In this document: piece by piece, positions 34,345-42,536 of the stretch
Numbering within the stretch: the first letter of the stretch is position 1
Layout of the letters: every line of letters starts with the position of its first letter
Notes under the pieces: generated by a model
The model's database searches: none
Seen by the model: the letters and a program-made list of their open reading frames with translations, nothing else
What the model was told of the DNA's origin: nothing
Assembly: GCF_003696215.1 (NCBI RefSeq)
Contig: NZ_RFFG01000006.1
Coordinates: 62,001 to 126,000, forward strand
Length of the DNA: 64,000 nt
Reading direction: 5' to 3'
Source of the DNA: Actinomadura harenae
GTDB taxonomy: Bacteria; Actinomycetota; Actinomycetes; Streptosporangiales; Streptosporangiaceae
Program-made: the position numbers and the translations under genes

Positions 34345-35607
34345 GTGGATCTGGTGGTCATCGGGCTCGGCTACGTCGGGCTTCCGCTGGTGCGCGAGGC
34401 GTGCCGGGCCGGCCTCCGGGTCGGCGGATACGACCGGGATGAACGTGTCATCTCGGGCCTTTCAGCCGGAACATCACATGTGGACGACGTGTCCGACGCC
34501 GAGGTCGCGGAGATGCTCGCGGCCGGGTTCACGCCGTCCCTGTCGGACGAGGTGCTGGACGGCGCGGGCGCGGTGGTGATCTGCGTCCCGACCCCGCTCT
34601 CCGACGAGGGCGGGCCGGACCTCACCGCCGTGCGCGGCGCGGCGGCGACGATCGCGGCGCACCTGTCCGGGGAGACGCTGGTGGTGCTGGAGTCCACCAC
34701 CTACCCGGGCACGACCGACGAGGTCGTCCGGCCGATCCTGGAGGAGTCCGGGCTGGTCGCGGGGGTGGACTTCCACCTGGCGTTCTCCCCGGAGCGGATC
34801 GACCCGGGCAACCCGGTCTACGGCGTCCGCAACACCCCGAAGATCGTCGGGGGGCTGACCCCGGCCTGCGCGACCGCCGCCGCCGCGTTCTACGGCAAGT
34901 TCGTCGAGCGGGTCGTCCAGGCCAAGGGGACCCGCGAGGCCGAGATGGCCAAGCTCCTGGAGAACACCTACCGGCACGTGAACATCGCGCTGGTGAACGA
35001 GATGGCGGTGTTCTGCCACGAGCTCGGCATCGACCTCTGGGACGCGATCGACTGCGCGGCCACCAAGCCGTTCGGCTTCCAGGCGTTCCGTCCCGGCCCC
35101 GGCGTCGGCGGGCACTGCATCCCGATCGACCCGAACTACCTGTCGTACAAGGTCAGGTCGCTGGGCTACCCGTTCCGGTTCGTCGAGCTGGCGCAGGAGA
35201 TCAACGACCGGATGCCCCGGTACGTCGCCGAGCGCGCGCAGCAGCTGCTCAACCGCGAGGGCCGCGCACTGAAGGACGCCCGCGTCCTGCTCCTCGGCGT
35301 CACCTACAAGGCCGACATCGCCGACCAGCGCGAATCCCCGGCCCGGCCGGTCGCCCGCCGCCTGGCCCGGCTCGGCGCCGACCTCGCCTTCCACGACCCC
35401 TACGTCACGTCCTGGCAGGTGGACGGCGCCGACGTCCGGTCCGCCGGGGACGACCTGGCCGCCGCGCTCGCGGACGCCGACCTGACGATCGTCCTCGCCG
35501 ACCACGCCGCCTACGACCCCGGGCTCCTGACCCGGAACGCCCGGCTGCTGTTCGACACCCGGGGCCGCACCCGCGCCTTCGCCGGAGCGGGCGCCGAGCT
35601 TCTATGA
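34345..35607 (+). CDS. wecC: UDP-N-acetyl-D-mannosamine dehydrogenase (nucleotide-sugar dehydrogenase)
   Basis: 420 residues. Rossmann GLGYVGLPLV (8-17), CVPTPL, STTYPGTT, substrate-domain KLLENTYRHVNIALVNEM, catalytic Cys in GVGGHCIPIDP (about 255-265), and C-terminal VTYKADIADQRESPA. NAD-dependent two-step oxidation of UDP-ManNAc to UDP-ManNAcA fits the nearby wecB; the family also contains UDP-GlcNAc and UDP-Glc dehydrogenases. GTG start with GGGAG 10 nt upstream. Overlaps the next gene (ATGA). Confidence 0.9.
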   Translation: MDLVVIGLGYVGLPLVREACRAGLRVGGYDRDERVISGLSAGTSHVDDVSDAEVAEMLAAGFTPSLSDEVLDGAGAVVICVPTPLSDEGGPDLTAVRGAAATIAAHLSGETLVVLESTTYPGTTDEVVRPILEESGLVAGVDFHLAFSPERIDPGNPVYGVRNTPKIVGGLTPACATAAAAFYGKFVERVVQAKGTREAEMAKLLENTYRHVNIALVNEMAVFCHELGIDLWDAIDCAATKPFGFQAFRPGPGVGGHCIPIDPNYLSYKVRSLGYPFRFVELAQEINDRMPRYVAERAQQLLNREGRALKDARVLLLGVTYKADIADQRESPARPVARRLARLGADLAFHDPYVTSWQVDGADVRSAGDDLAAALADADLTIVLADHAAYDPGLLTRNARLLFDTRGRTRAFAGAGAELL

Positions 35608-36884
35608 GCGAACTCCACCTGCCCGCCGCCCGGAATTCATCGGCAATTTCCATGGCAAGCGCAGAATCCCCGGAGGAAAACCGTCTCCCATCCGGAGTGA
35701 GTGGAATGCGGATCTGCGTCTGCACGGTCGTGCACCATCCGGAGGACGCGCGGATTCTGCACCGGCAGATCCGCGCCCTTCTGGATGCCGGGCACGAGGT
35801 CACCTATATCGCCCCATTCCGGGCGACCAACTCGACGCCGTGGCGGGAGGTGTCGCCGGTCGACGTGCCGCGCGCCACCGGCCGCCGCCGGCTGCGCGCC
35901 CTGCGCGCCGCGCACCGCGCGCTGGAGGAGCACGCCGCCTACGCCGACCTGGTCCTCCTGCACGACCCGGAGCTACTGGTCGGCCTGCCCCGCGCGGTCC
36001 GCCGCGCGACGGTCGTCTGGGACGTCCACGAGGACACCGCCGCGGCCCTGGCCGCCAAGGGCTGGCTCCCGGGCCCGCTCGCCCCGCTGCTGCGGCCGCT
36101 CGTCCGCCGCCTCGAACTCCGCGCCGAGCGCCGCCACCACCTGCTGCTCGCCGAGGACGGCTACCGGGACCGCTTCCGCCGGCAGCACCCGGTCGTCCCG
36201 AACACGACCTACGTCGACGAGCGTCCCCCGGCCGCCCCGGGCGACCGCCGCGTCGTCTACATCGGCCACCTGTCCGCCGCCCGCGGCGCCCTCGACATGA
36301 TCGAGACGGCCCGGCTGGTCGCCCCCGAGGGCGTCCAGGTCGAGCTGATCGGCTCCGCCGACCCCGACATCCGCCCGGCGCTCCGCGAGGCCCAGCTCGA
36401 GGGCGTCCTGCGCTGGTACGGCTTCGTCCCGAACGACCGCGCGCTGCGCATCGCCGAGGGCGCGATGGCCGGCCTCGCCCTCCTGCACGACGAGCCCAAC
36501 TACCGGCACTCCATGCCGACCAAGGTCGTCGAGTACATGGCCCGCGGCATCCCGGTCATCACCACCCCGAACCCGCCCGCGGTCGCCATCGTCGAGCCGT
36601 CCGGCTGCGGCGAGGTCGTCCCCTTCGGCGACCCCCGGGCCGCCGCCGCCGCGATCCGCCGCCTCCGCACCGACACCGCCCACCGCACGGCCATGGCCGA
36701 GCGCGGCCACTCCACCGCCCGCGCCCGCTTCCACTGGCCCACCCAGGCCGTCCCCTTCGTCCGCCAACTGGAGACCTGGGCCACCGGCACCACCCCCGCC
36801 ACGGAACCAGGCACCCAAACCCCCTCCCCACTGGAAGGAGCTACCCCCCAGGTATCCCCAGAACCAAGCCGACGTCCGGCCTGA
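35604..36884 (+). CDS. GT4-family glycosyltransferase
   Basis: 426 residues from ATG 35604 (ATGA overlap with wecC); ATG 35706 with GGAG upstream, giving MRICVCTVVHHPEDARILHR, is an equally good start and removes a 34-residue, less GC-rich extension. GT-B signatures: VLLHDPELLVGLP, DVHEDTAAAL, YIGHLSAARGALDMIETARL, WYGFVPNDRALRIAEGAM, MPTKVVEYMARGIPVITT. Likely adds ManNAcA or another sugar to the wall polymer. Its 3' end overlaps the convergent GNAT gene by 44 bp, in a Pro/Thr-rich tail. Confidence 0.85.
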   Translation: MSELHLPAARNSSAISMASAESPEENRLPSGVSGMRICVCTVVHHPEDARILHRQIRALLDAGHEVTYIAPFRATNSTPWREVSPVDVPRATGRRRLRALRAAHRALEEHAAYADLVLLHDPELLVGLPRAVRRATVVWDVHEDTAAALAAKGWLPGPLAPLLRPLVRRLELRAERRHHLLLAEDGYRDRFRRQHPVVPNTTYVDERPPAAPGDRRVVYIGHLSAARGALDMIETARLVAPEGVQVELIGSADPDIRPALREAQLEGVLRWYGFVPNDRALRIAEGAMAGLALLHDEPNYRHSMPTKVVEYMARGIPVITTPNPPAVAIVEPSGCGEVVPFGDPRAAAAAIRRLRTDTAHRTAMAERGHSTARARFHWPTQAVPFVRQLETWATGTTPATEPGTQTPSPLEGATPQVSPEPSRRPA

Positions 36885-37512
36885 GCCCGAGAACCCACGG
36901 CCAGTGCTCGACCGCCTTCAGCGGGCGGTGGAGCACGACGCCCGACGGGTACACGTGCATGGGAAGCCGCGGGTCGGGGCGCTCGGTGCCGTCGGCCTGC
37001 AACAGCACCTCGTCCATGTAGGCGAAGTCGCGCTTGAGGTAGTACTCGTGCAGCCGCACGTTGTCGGCCCAGACGTCGATGCGGATGACCTCGGCTCCCC
37101 AGTTGACCCGGCCCCATTCCCCGACCCACTGGATCAGCCGCTCACCGAGCTGCGCGCCCGCATGGTCGCGATCGATGACGAGACGGTGCAGGTAGACGGT
37201 CTTGACCTTCAGCTCCTCGTCGGTCCAGAGCAGCCGGTCGGGAACACGGGTGATGTAGGTGGTCGCGACCGGCCGGCCCTCGTCATCGATGACGAGCCAG
37301 GTGACCGCCTTGGGCCCGTCCTCGTCCGTCTCCTTGGAGAGCTCGATTCCCCGTTCGATCCGTCGCCTTCGCTCCGCCTCGTTCGGCCAGGGCCGGGCCC
37401 ATTGGCTCGTTCCCTGACCCCGCAGCCACAGCGCCGCGTCGTCGATCAGGCGGATGATGTCCGGGACGTCCTCGTCGCGGGCAGGGCGAAGAGTGAGGGC
37501 TGCGCTGTTCAT
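36841..37512 (-). CDS. GNAT-family N-acetyltransferase
   Basis: 223 residues from ATG 37512. LRPARDEDVPDIIRLIDDAA opens the fold; YLHRLVIDRDHAGAQLGERL contains the acetyl-CoA loop (R/Q-x-x-G-x-G/A type); IRIDVWADNVRLHEYYLKRD is the typical strand-helix end. Substrate unknown. It lies at the edge of the glycan genes and starts the accessory block. The 184 bp up to the GntR gene hold no ORF of note. Confidence 0.8.
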   Translation of the reverse strand: MNSAALTLRPARDEDVPDIIRLIDDAALWLRGQGTSQWARPWPNEAERRRRIERGIELSKETDEDGPKAVTWLVIDDEGRPVATTYITRVPDRLLWTDEELKVKTVYLHRLVIDRDHAGAQLGERLIQWVGEWGRVNWGAEVIRIDVWADNVRLHEYYLKRDFAYMDEVLLQADGTERPDPRLPMHVYPSGVVLHRPLKAVEHWPWVLGLRPDVGLVLGIPGG

Positions 37513-37696
37513 GGCTCCGTGAAGGGTCCGCCGGCATCCCCGCACGCCGGCGCGATGAGATGGACCGACTACCACGGGACGCGAAGAAGGACGGCCTCGC
37601 CCCTTCTCCCGGCCTCCAGGGCGCGTTCGTCTACAGCGCGTCCGGCCGGTGCCCCGCGTTTGGAAGGACGGAAACGTTCAGAACGCCGCCCCTCTC

Positions 37697-38506
37697 TTAG
37701 CCGACTTCCTTACTGAAGGCCCACGGCGACGGCGGAACCGCTCCGATGACGAGATCGAGCTGGTTACGGTCGGCCGGGTACACGGTTCGGGTGAAGCGGA
37801 TGGGCTTCTTTTCCCGGTCGTAACCGATCCGGTCATGGACGATCACGACACTGCCGGCGTCCCGGAGCGTGAAGAAGTTGGTCTCGTTGGTGTCCGGGGT
37901 TCGCGCGGTGATGCGGTCGCGGTAAGCGACCTGCTCGACGCTGAGGACCTCGTTGAGGTAGGCGACCACGCCCTGCTCGATGTCCTCGTCGTCCAGGAGC
38001 CGGTCGGCGCCCTGGCTCACGTAGTCCATCGGGTAGTAGGTGGTCTGGAGCGACCAGGGCCGGCCCTCGATGAACCGCTCCTGGTGCCGCAGCACGACCC
38101 GGGTCCCCTCCTTGAGAGCGAGCGCCCTGGCCACCTCGGGGTTGGACCGCTGGATCTCGACCTTCGGGTCCTTGTTCTCGAACTCGCGGCCCTGGAGCTG
38201 TGCGTCGAACCGGTAAGCCGCGCCCTCGCCACCGGGACCACCGCTGGGCAGCTCCAGAATGCCCGCCACCGTGACCGCGAACGGAACGGTGCCTTCCAGG
38301 ACGAAGGTGCCACGCCCCTGCGTGGTCTCGACCAGCCCGCGGGTCTTGAGGAGCTTCACCGCCTCACGGATGGTGTTGCGCGAGGCGTTGTCGTAGTCGA
38401 CCATCAGCTGCTCTTCGGTGGGCAGCCGCTCGCCCGCGGCGAACTCGCCCTCCTCGATGCGGCGCGCCAGGTCATCGGCGATGTCCCGGTACCTGGCCCC
38501 GGCCAT
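37697..38506 (-). CDS. GntR-family regulator with UTRA domain (copy 1)
   Basis: 269 residues. Winged helix at 1-70 (YRDIADDLARRIEEGEFAAG, LPTEEQLMVDYDNASRNTIR, GRGTFV), then UTRA effector domain (about 95-265) with RPWSLQTTYYPMDYVS and DRITARTPDTNE. DNA-binding repressor whose effector is probably a small sugar- or nucleotide-like ligand. AAGGAG precedes the ATG. Divergent from a DUF6292 gene; the same pair recurs at 47.2-48.6 kb. Probably controls itself and its partner. Confidence 0.92.
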   Translation of the reverse strand: MAGARYRDIADDLARRIEEGEFAAGERLPTEEQLMVDYDNASRNTIREAVKLLKTRGLVETTQGRGTFVLEGTVPFAVTVAGILELPSGGPGGEGAAYRFDAQLQGREFENKDPKVEIQRSNPEVARALALKEGTRVVLRHQERFIEGRPWSLQTTYYPMDYVSQGADRLLDDEDIEQGVVAYLNEVLSVEQVAYRDRITARTPDTNETNFFTLRDAGSVVIVHDRIGYDREKKPIRFTRTVYPADRNQLDLVIGAVPPSPWAFSKEVG

Positions 38507-38878
38507 TTGCCCACTCCTTCGATCTTCGCGTTCCCACCATGCGTGCGTGCTACGGCCATCCTACTCATAGGGCTTGCAGAAAGATAGGAACGAATGAATA
38601 ATTCACCTAAGGCCTTGAACCGCTGAGCGGAACACTCTCAAGAGCTACATCTCAGGTGGGAAGCGGTCGAACCAACCATCCTGATCAGCCACAGAGACAA
38701 GGTCTCTCGCCTCACACGACGAGCGTTCCCATCAGCGTCCTCGCCAAGGAGTTGATCACTACCGCCCATATCGGGACAAAAAGCCACTAACACCTCTCCC
38801 TCTGCCGCAAGAGCGTGCAGGCATGGACAAAGCGTCCAATTCGGGTCAAAATCCGAATGACGGAGAGGAGACACGCAT
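38507..38878. other. low-GC intergenic region between gntR-1 and DUF6292-1
   Basis: 372 bp that is clearly less GC-rich than its surroundings. It holds the gntR promoter region (TAGGAT at about 38552 on the minus strand), an inverted repeat near the DUF6292 gene, and a possible 50-codon minus-strand ORF (38638-38787, GTG start, AGAGGGAGAG upstream) with mixed third positions. No family recognised for that ORF and it may be chance. Confidence 0.4.
38839..38858. promoter_or_regulatory. inverted repeat ATTCGG-N8-CCGAAT upstream of DUF6292-1
   Basis: Perfect 6-bp arms. It contains TCCGAATGA (38852-38860), which also occurs upstream of gntR copy 2 (47139-47147). Candidate GntR operator. Confidence 0.4.
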
Positions 38879-39313
38879 ATGTCCGAACGGCGATCCCCCG
38901 TTCTCGCGCACCACCCGGACCCCTGGGTAGACCAGATCCACGGATATGTGACCCATGTCGTGGAGACCCTCGGCCGCGCGGGCGTCCGTGTCGAGAAGTG
39001 CTGGCTCGACCCCGCAGGCCCCCGCGACGCCACCATCGTGACCCGCTCGGCGTCCGCCGACCGTGCCCTCGTCTGGGATGAGGAGACCGGCTGGCGTGTA
39101 GGGCTCTTCGTGAGCGGCCGCCAAGGCGAGCGCACCTCCTTGGCCGACATCTCCTATCTCGGCGGTGACGTCCTCCTGGACGGCGACGCGGTTCTCGACC
39201 GATTCCTGAGCGGTGTCTCCGAAGAACGCCGCGCTTTCCGCTCCCACGCTGACCTCACCGACGGCTTCGCCGCTCGCCTCGCCTCGCGCTCCCCCTCCGC
39301 CGTTGCCGCCTGA
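38879..39313 (+). CDS. DUF6292 family protein (copy 1)
   Basis: 144 residues, soluble. The core WLDPAGPRDATIV, RALVWDEETGWRVGLFVSG, GERTSLADISYLGGDVLL is shared almost block for block with the protein at 48.2 kb. Function unknown; the family is known to me from actinomycetes beside GntR or other regulators. ATG 38879 with GGAGAGGAG upstream. The gene ends at a hairpin shared with the convergent PQQ-type gene. Confidence 0.85.
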   Translation: MSERRSPVLAHHPDPWVDQIHGYVTHVVETLGRAGVRVEKCWLDPAGPRDATIVTRSASADRALVWDEETGWRVGLFVSGRQGERTSLADISYLGGDVLLDGDAVLDRFLSGVSEERRAFRSHADLTDGFAARLASRSPSAVAA

Positions 39314-39339
39314 CGCGAACACCGGCTCCCCTCAAGCTC

Positions 39340-39371
39340 ACCGCCTCCCCGGCCCCGCCGTGGGAGGCGGT
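39340..39371. terminator. bidirectional hairpin between DUF6292-1 and the PQQ-type gene
   Basis: ACCGCCTCCC (39340-39349) pairs with GGGAGGCGGT (39362-39371), 12-nt loop. A second hairpin CCCTCCC/GGGAGGG (39381-39398) spans the stop codon of the minus-strand gene. Confidence 0.6.
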
Positions 39372-39387
39372 ATTCGTATGCCCTCCC

Positions 39388-41220
39388 CTACGGGAGGGTG
39401 CGGAGGTTTTGGGCTGTGGAGCGGGCCAGGTGGGCGGCGGCGCCCGGGGGGCGGGTGGCGTCCACGACGACGATGTAGCGCTTGACGCGGAGGGCGATGG
39501 TGCCGGCGGACGGGCCGAGTTCGTAGGCGTCGTCGGCGGCGAGGTCGGTGCGGCGGCGGGCCTGGGCCTGGGTGGACTGGAGGGACGTCAGGAGGTCCTC
39601 GGCGGCGGACGGGGTGGGGGCGACCCAGCGGACGGAGACGGTCGCGCCGTCCGGGGCGGGACGCATGAGGCCGGCGACGCCGGGCGGCGGGGTGGACGGC
39701 GGGGTGGACGGCGGGGGCTGCGGGGCGAGGGAGTCCTGGAGGTCGTACCGGCAGGCGACCGGCTTCGGCAGGCGGACGCCGGCGATCCGGGCGCGGACCG
39801 GGGCGCCCGGACGGGGCCGGAGGCGGGCCGCGGCCAGGTCGGCGGGCTTCAGCAGGGTGCAGGCGTCCGGCCAGGACGTCACGGGGACGCCGTCCAGCTC
39901 GGCCGGTCCGCGACCGGACGGGCCGCCCCGCAGGGCTATCAGGTGGGCCGCGCCGGACGGCCGGGGCGCGGCCTCGGGCACCGAGACGTAGAGCAGGCCG
40001 CCCGCCGCCGCCATCCACGGGTGGACACCGACGAGGTCCGGGTCGACGGCGAACGGGACGGGCGCGGTGACGGCGGCGCCGTTCGCCGGGGTGATGACGT
40101 CGACGCCGGCGGGGAGCAGGCCGTCGGTGAGGCGGGGACGCAGGCCGTAGAGGCGTCCGCCGGCCTCGGTGAGGGCGGCGTAGGCGGGCGCCTGGTGGTC
40201 CCAGGCGACGCGGCCCCGTTTCAGGTCGACCGCGCTCATGCGCGCGGTGTCGTCCGGGTCGGCGGAGCGGACGACGACGAGCAGGTCGCCGGACAGGGCG
40301 CTCGGGCACATGCCCGCGCCGCAGGCGTCCGGGTCGTTCCAGAGGGCGATCTGGTCGCCCGATCCGTCGAAGACGCGCAGGGCCACGCCGTCGGCGGCGA
40401 GGACGGCGCGTCCGCGGACGGCGATCTCGGGCGCGTCGTCCGAGCCGAGCACGCGGTCCCAGAGGAAGTGGCCGGTGGCGGGCTCGACGGCGTACAGGTG
40501 GCTGCGGCCCACGCAGTCGAGCGCGAGCGCGGCCAGGTCGTCCGAGGCGCCGGACGGCGTGGGCGCGTCCTCGTACAGGCGGCAGCCCTCGGGCAGGCGC
40601 ACCCGCCAGCGCTGGACGCCGTTCACCGTGGAGCGTCCGTAGAGTTCGCGCCGGTCGGTCGAGGCGGTGAGGACGATGTCCGAGCCGGACGGCCAGTGCA
40701 GTGTGGCGCGCGCGACGGCCGCGGGACGTCCGTCCGAGCCGCGCCAGAGCAGCCCGCCGGACAGGGCGTCGAAGCCGACGAACTCGTGCTCGCCCGGCCG
40801 GCCGTCCCGCTGGAAGAACGCGACGAGGCGGCCGCCGGTGGCGGTCCAGCCGAGCAGGCTCCAGCCGGAGCGGCGGTACTCCCAGCGGCGCGCGCCGGTG
40901 CGGGCGTCGCGGACCGACAGGCCGGCGCCGGCGGCCGTGACGACCTGGCCGTCCGCGACCTCGTGGGCGACGGTGTCGTGCCCGGCGACGGCGGCGCGGC
41001 GCAGCGGAACCGTCCGGGTCCAGCTGGTGGTGAGCGGGCCGGGCGGCGGGCCGAGGGCGGGCTGCGCGTCGACGGGGTCGGCGGTGACGGTGTGCCGGAC
41101 CCAGCCGTCCGTCAGCAGGAACCGGACGCCGACCGCTCCGCCGAGGGCCAGCGCGACCGCCGCGACGGCGGCGACGGCGCGCCGAGGGACGCGGATCCCG
41201 CGCCGCCGGATGCGTGCCAC
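39388..41220 (-). CDS. membrane-anchored PQQ/beta-propeller-like protein
   Basis: 610 residues. Basic N-terminus and one membrane anchor (about 14-37), the rest outside. Repeated blades of the PQQ/quinoprotein type: LSVRDARTGARRWEYRRSG, FDALSGGLLWRGSDG, LYAVEPATGHFLWDRVLG, AVDLKRGRVAWDHQAPAY. The C-terminal part (about 435-610) is a separate domain after SWPDACTLLKPADLAAARLR, typical of secreted DUF3558-like or sensor domains. No enzyme motif; probably a scaffold or sensor. GTG start with GGGGAG 9 nt upstream. Confidence 0.8.
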   Translation of the reverse strand: MARIRRRGIRVPRRAVAAVAAVALALGGAVGVRFLLTDGWVRHTVTADPVDAQPALGPPPGPLTTSWTRTVPLRRAAVAGHDTVAHEVADGQVVTAAGAGLSVRDARTGARRWEYRRSGWSLLGWTATGGRLVAFFQRDGRPGEHEFVGFDALSGGLLWRGSDGRPAAVARATLHWPSGSDIVLTASTDRRELYGRSTVNGVQRWRVRLPEGCRLYEDAPTPSGASDDLAALALDCVGRSHLYAVEPATGHFLWDRVLGSDDAPEIAVRGRAVLAADGVALRVFDGSGDQIALWNDPDACGAGMCPSALSGDLLVVVRSADPDDTARMSAVDLKRGRVAWDHQAPAYAALTEAGGRLYGLRPRLTDGLLPAGVDVITPANGAAVTAPVPFAVDPDLVGVHPWMAAAGGLLYVSVPEAAPRPSGAAHLIALRGGPSGRGPAELDGVPVTSWPDACTLLKPADLAAARLRPRPGAPVRARIAGVRLPKPVACRYDLQDSLAPQPPPSTPPSTPPPGVAGLMRPAPDGATVSVRWVAPTPSAAEDLLTSLQSTQAQARRRTDLAADDAYELGPSAGTIALRVKRYIVVVDATRPPGAAAHLARSTAQNLRTLP

Positions 41221-41351
41221 CGCCGGTCACTCCCCTAGGTTGGACGTCACGACTCACGCGCGGACCCACCGCGCCCTCCACGGCCGCGCGGCGTCGCCGC
41301 GCGATCCTCACCGCGCGGTCCTGCCGCGCCCGGCGGGAAAGGACCCGACGC

Positions 41352-41939
41352 TTGCGGACCTTCACCAGCTGGCGGACCTGGGACGCCGCCCGGGCGGACC
41401 TGGCCGGCCACCCGGCGCTGCCCGTTCTCACGCGCGCCGCGGAGGCCGCGCTCCGCTGGCACGGCGACCAGACCCGGCCCACCGGGGCACCCTACGCCGA
41501 GCACCTGCTGGAGGCGCTCGAGGTCCTCGTGCGGGGGGCCGACGTCTCCGATCCTGCCACCCTCGCGGCGGTCCTGCTCCACGACGCCGTCGAGGACACC
41601 CCCGCCACGGTCGCCGACGTCGAGGCCGAGTTCGGGGACGAGGTCGCCGAACTGGTCGACTGGGTGACCAAGCCCCCGGCCGGCGGTCTCGGACGCAAGG
41701 AGAAGCGCGCCGCGAAGGCCGCCTACCTGCGCAGACTGGGTGACGCGCCGGATCGGGCCGTCCTGGTGAAGCTGGCCGACCGGGCGAGCAACGTGCAGAC
41801 GCTGGAGAACATGCCGCCGGACTTCCAGCGCCGCTACTACGCCGAGACGGTCACCTACATCCTGCCGCTGGCCGCGCGCTCGCCGTGGTTCGCCGCGTGG
41901 TTCGAGGAGTGGCGCCGGGCCTACGCCCACCTGCTCTGA
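41352..41939 (+). CDS. HD-domain hydrolase, small (p)ppGpp-hydrolase-like
   Basis: 195 residues from TTG 41352, with AAAGGA 8 nt upstream. Metal site of the RelA/SpoT-type HD domain: YAEHLLEALEVLV, LLHDAVEDTPAT (His-Asp and Glu-Asp), FGDEVAELVDWVTKPP, KLADRASNVQTL (Asp). Length and motif set match small alarmone hydrolases (Mesh1/SAH type) without synthetase, TGS or ACT domains. Could hydrolyse (p)ppGpp or another nucleotide. Separated from the divergent PQQ gene by 131 bp. Confidence 0.85.
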   Translation: MRTFTSWRTWDAARADLAGHPALPVLTRAAEAALRWHGDQTRPTGAPYAEHLLEALEVLVRGADVSDPATLAAVLLHDAVEDTPATVADVEAEFGDEVAELVDWVTKPPAGGLGRKEKRAAKAAYLRRLGDAPDRAVLVKLADRASNVQTLENMPPDFQRRYYAETVTYILPLAARSPWFAAWFEEWRRAYAHLL

Positions 41940-41963
41940 GGCGCCCGCCCCGCCCCTGCTGTA

Positions 41964-42476
41964 ATGGCCTGCATGGAACGGGAGTGGACGGTCGAGGAGT
42001 CGGTGCGCGTCGCGGCGTCCCCGGACGAGGTGTACGCGGCGGTGGCCGATCTGCGCCGGATGCCCGAATGGAGTCCCGAACTGTTCCGGGTGTGGGTCCG
42101 GGACGGCGGCGAGGTCGGGGAGGGCACCCGGTTCGTCGGGTTCAACCGGCTCGGCTGGCGGATCTGGTTCACGACCTGCGAGGTCACGGCCGCGATCCCT
42201 GGCCGGGCACTGGCGTTCCGGGTGACGACGTTCGGCATGCCGGTGGCGCTGTGGGGCTACCGCGTCGAGGGCATCGGCGAGGGCACGGGCGAGGACGCCG
42301 GCGCGTCCCGCCTCGCCGAGTACTGGCAGGACCTGCGCCGCGACTCCCGCACGGCCGGGATCGCGTCCCTGCTCGGGCGGGTCTTCACCGGCGTCCGCGC
42401 CGAGGACCGCGCGGAGCTGAACCGGCGCGGCATGCGCGCGACCCTGGACCGCGTCCGCGCCTCCCTGGAGTCCTGA
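41964..42476 (+). CDS. SRPBCC-superfamily protein (polyketide cyclase/dehydrase-like)
   Basis: 170 residues. Helix-grip fold: VAASPDEVYAAVADLRRMPE (first strand and helix), WSPELFRVWVRDGGEVGEGT, GRALAFRVTTF, and a long C-terminal helix (RAELNRRGMRATLDRVRASL). Binds hydrophobic ligands; no catalytic residues can be assigned. ATG 41964 or 41973 (MEREWTVEES); TGTAAT lies 7 nt before the second, which may be a leaderless start. Confidence 0.8.
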   Translation: MACMEREWTVEESVRVAASPDEVYAAVADLRRMPEWSPELFRVWVRDGGEVGEGTRFVGFNRLGWRIWFTTCEVTAAIPGRALAFRVTTFGMPVALWGYRVEGIGEGTGEDAGASRLAEYWQDLRRDSRTAGIASLLGRVFTGVRAEDRAELNRRGMRATLDRVRASLES

Positions 42477-42514
42477 CCGCACCGGGCGCGGAGCGGCCGC
42501 CTTGAGGGCAAAAC

Positions 42515-42528
42515 AGGAACCTGTTCTA
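42515..42528. promoter_or_regulatory. KstR-like operator candidate
   Basis: AGGAACCTGTTCTA differs at one position from the mycobacterial KstR consensus TnnAACnnGTTnnA and lies 8 nt before the GTG of the next gene, within AACAGG-AA-CCTGTT. A TetR-family site is plausible; no KstR gene is in the window. Confidence 0.35.
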
Positions 42529-42536
42529 CTTGTGGC

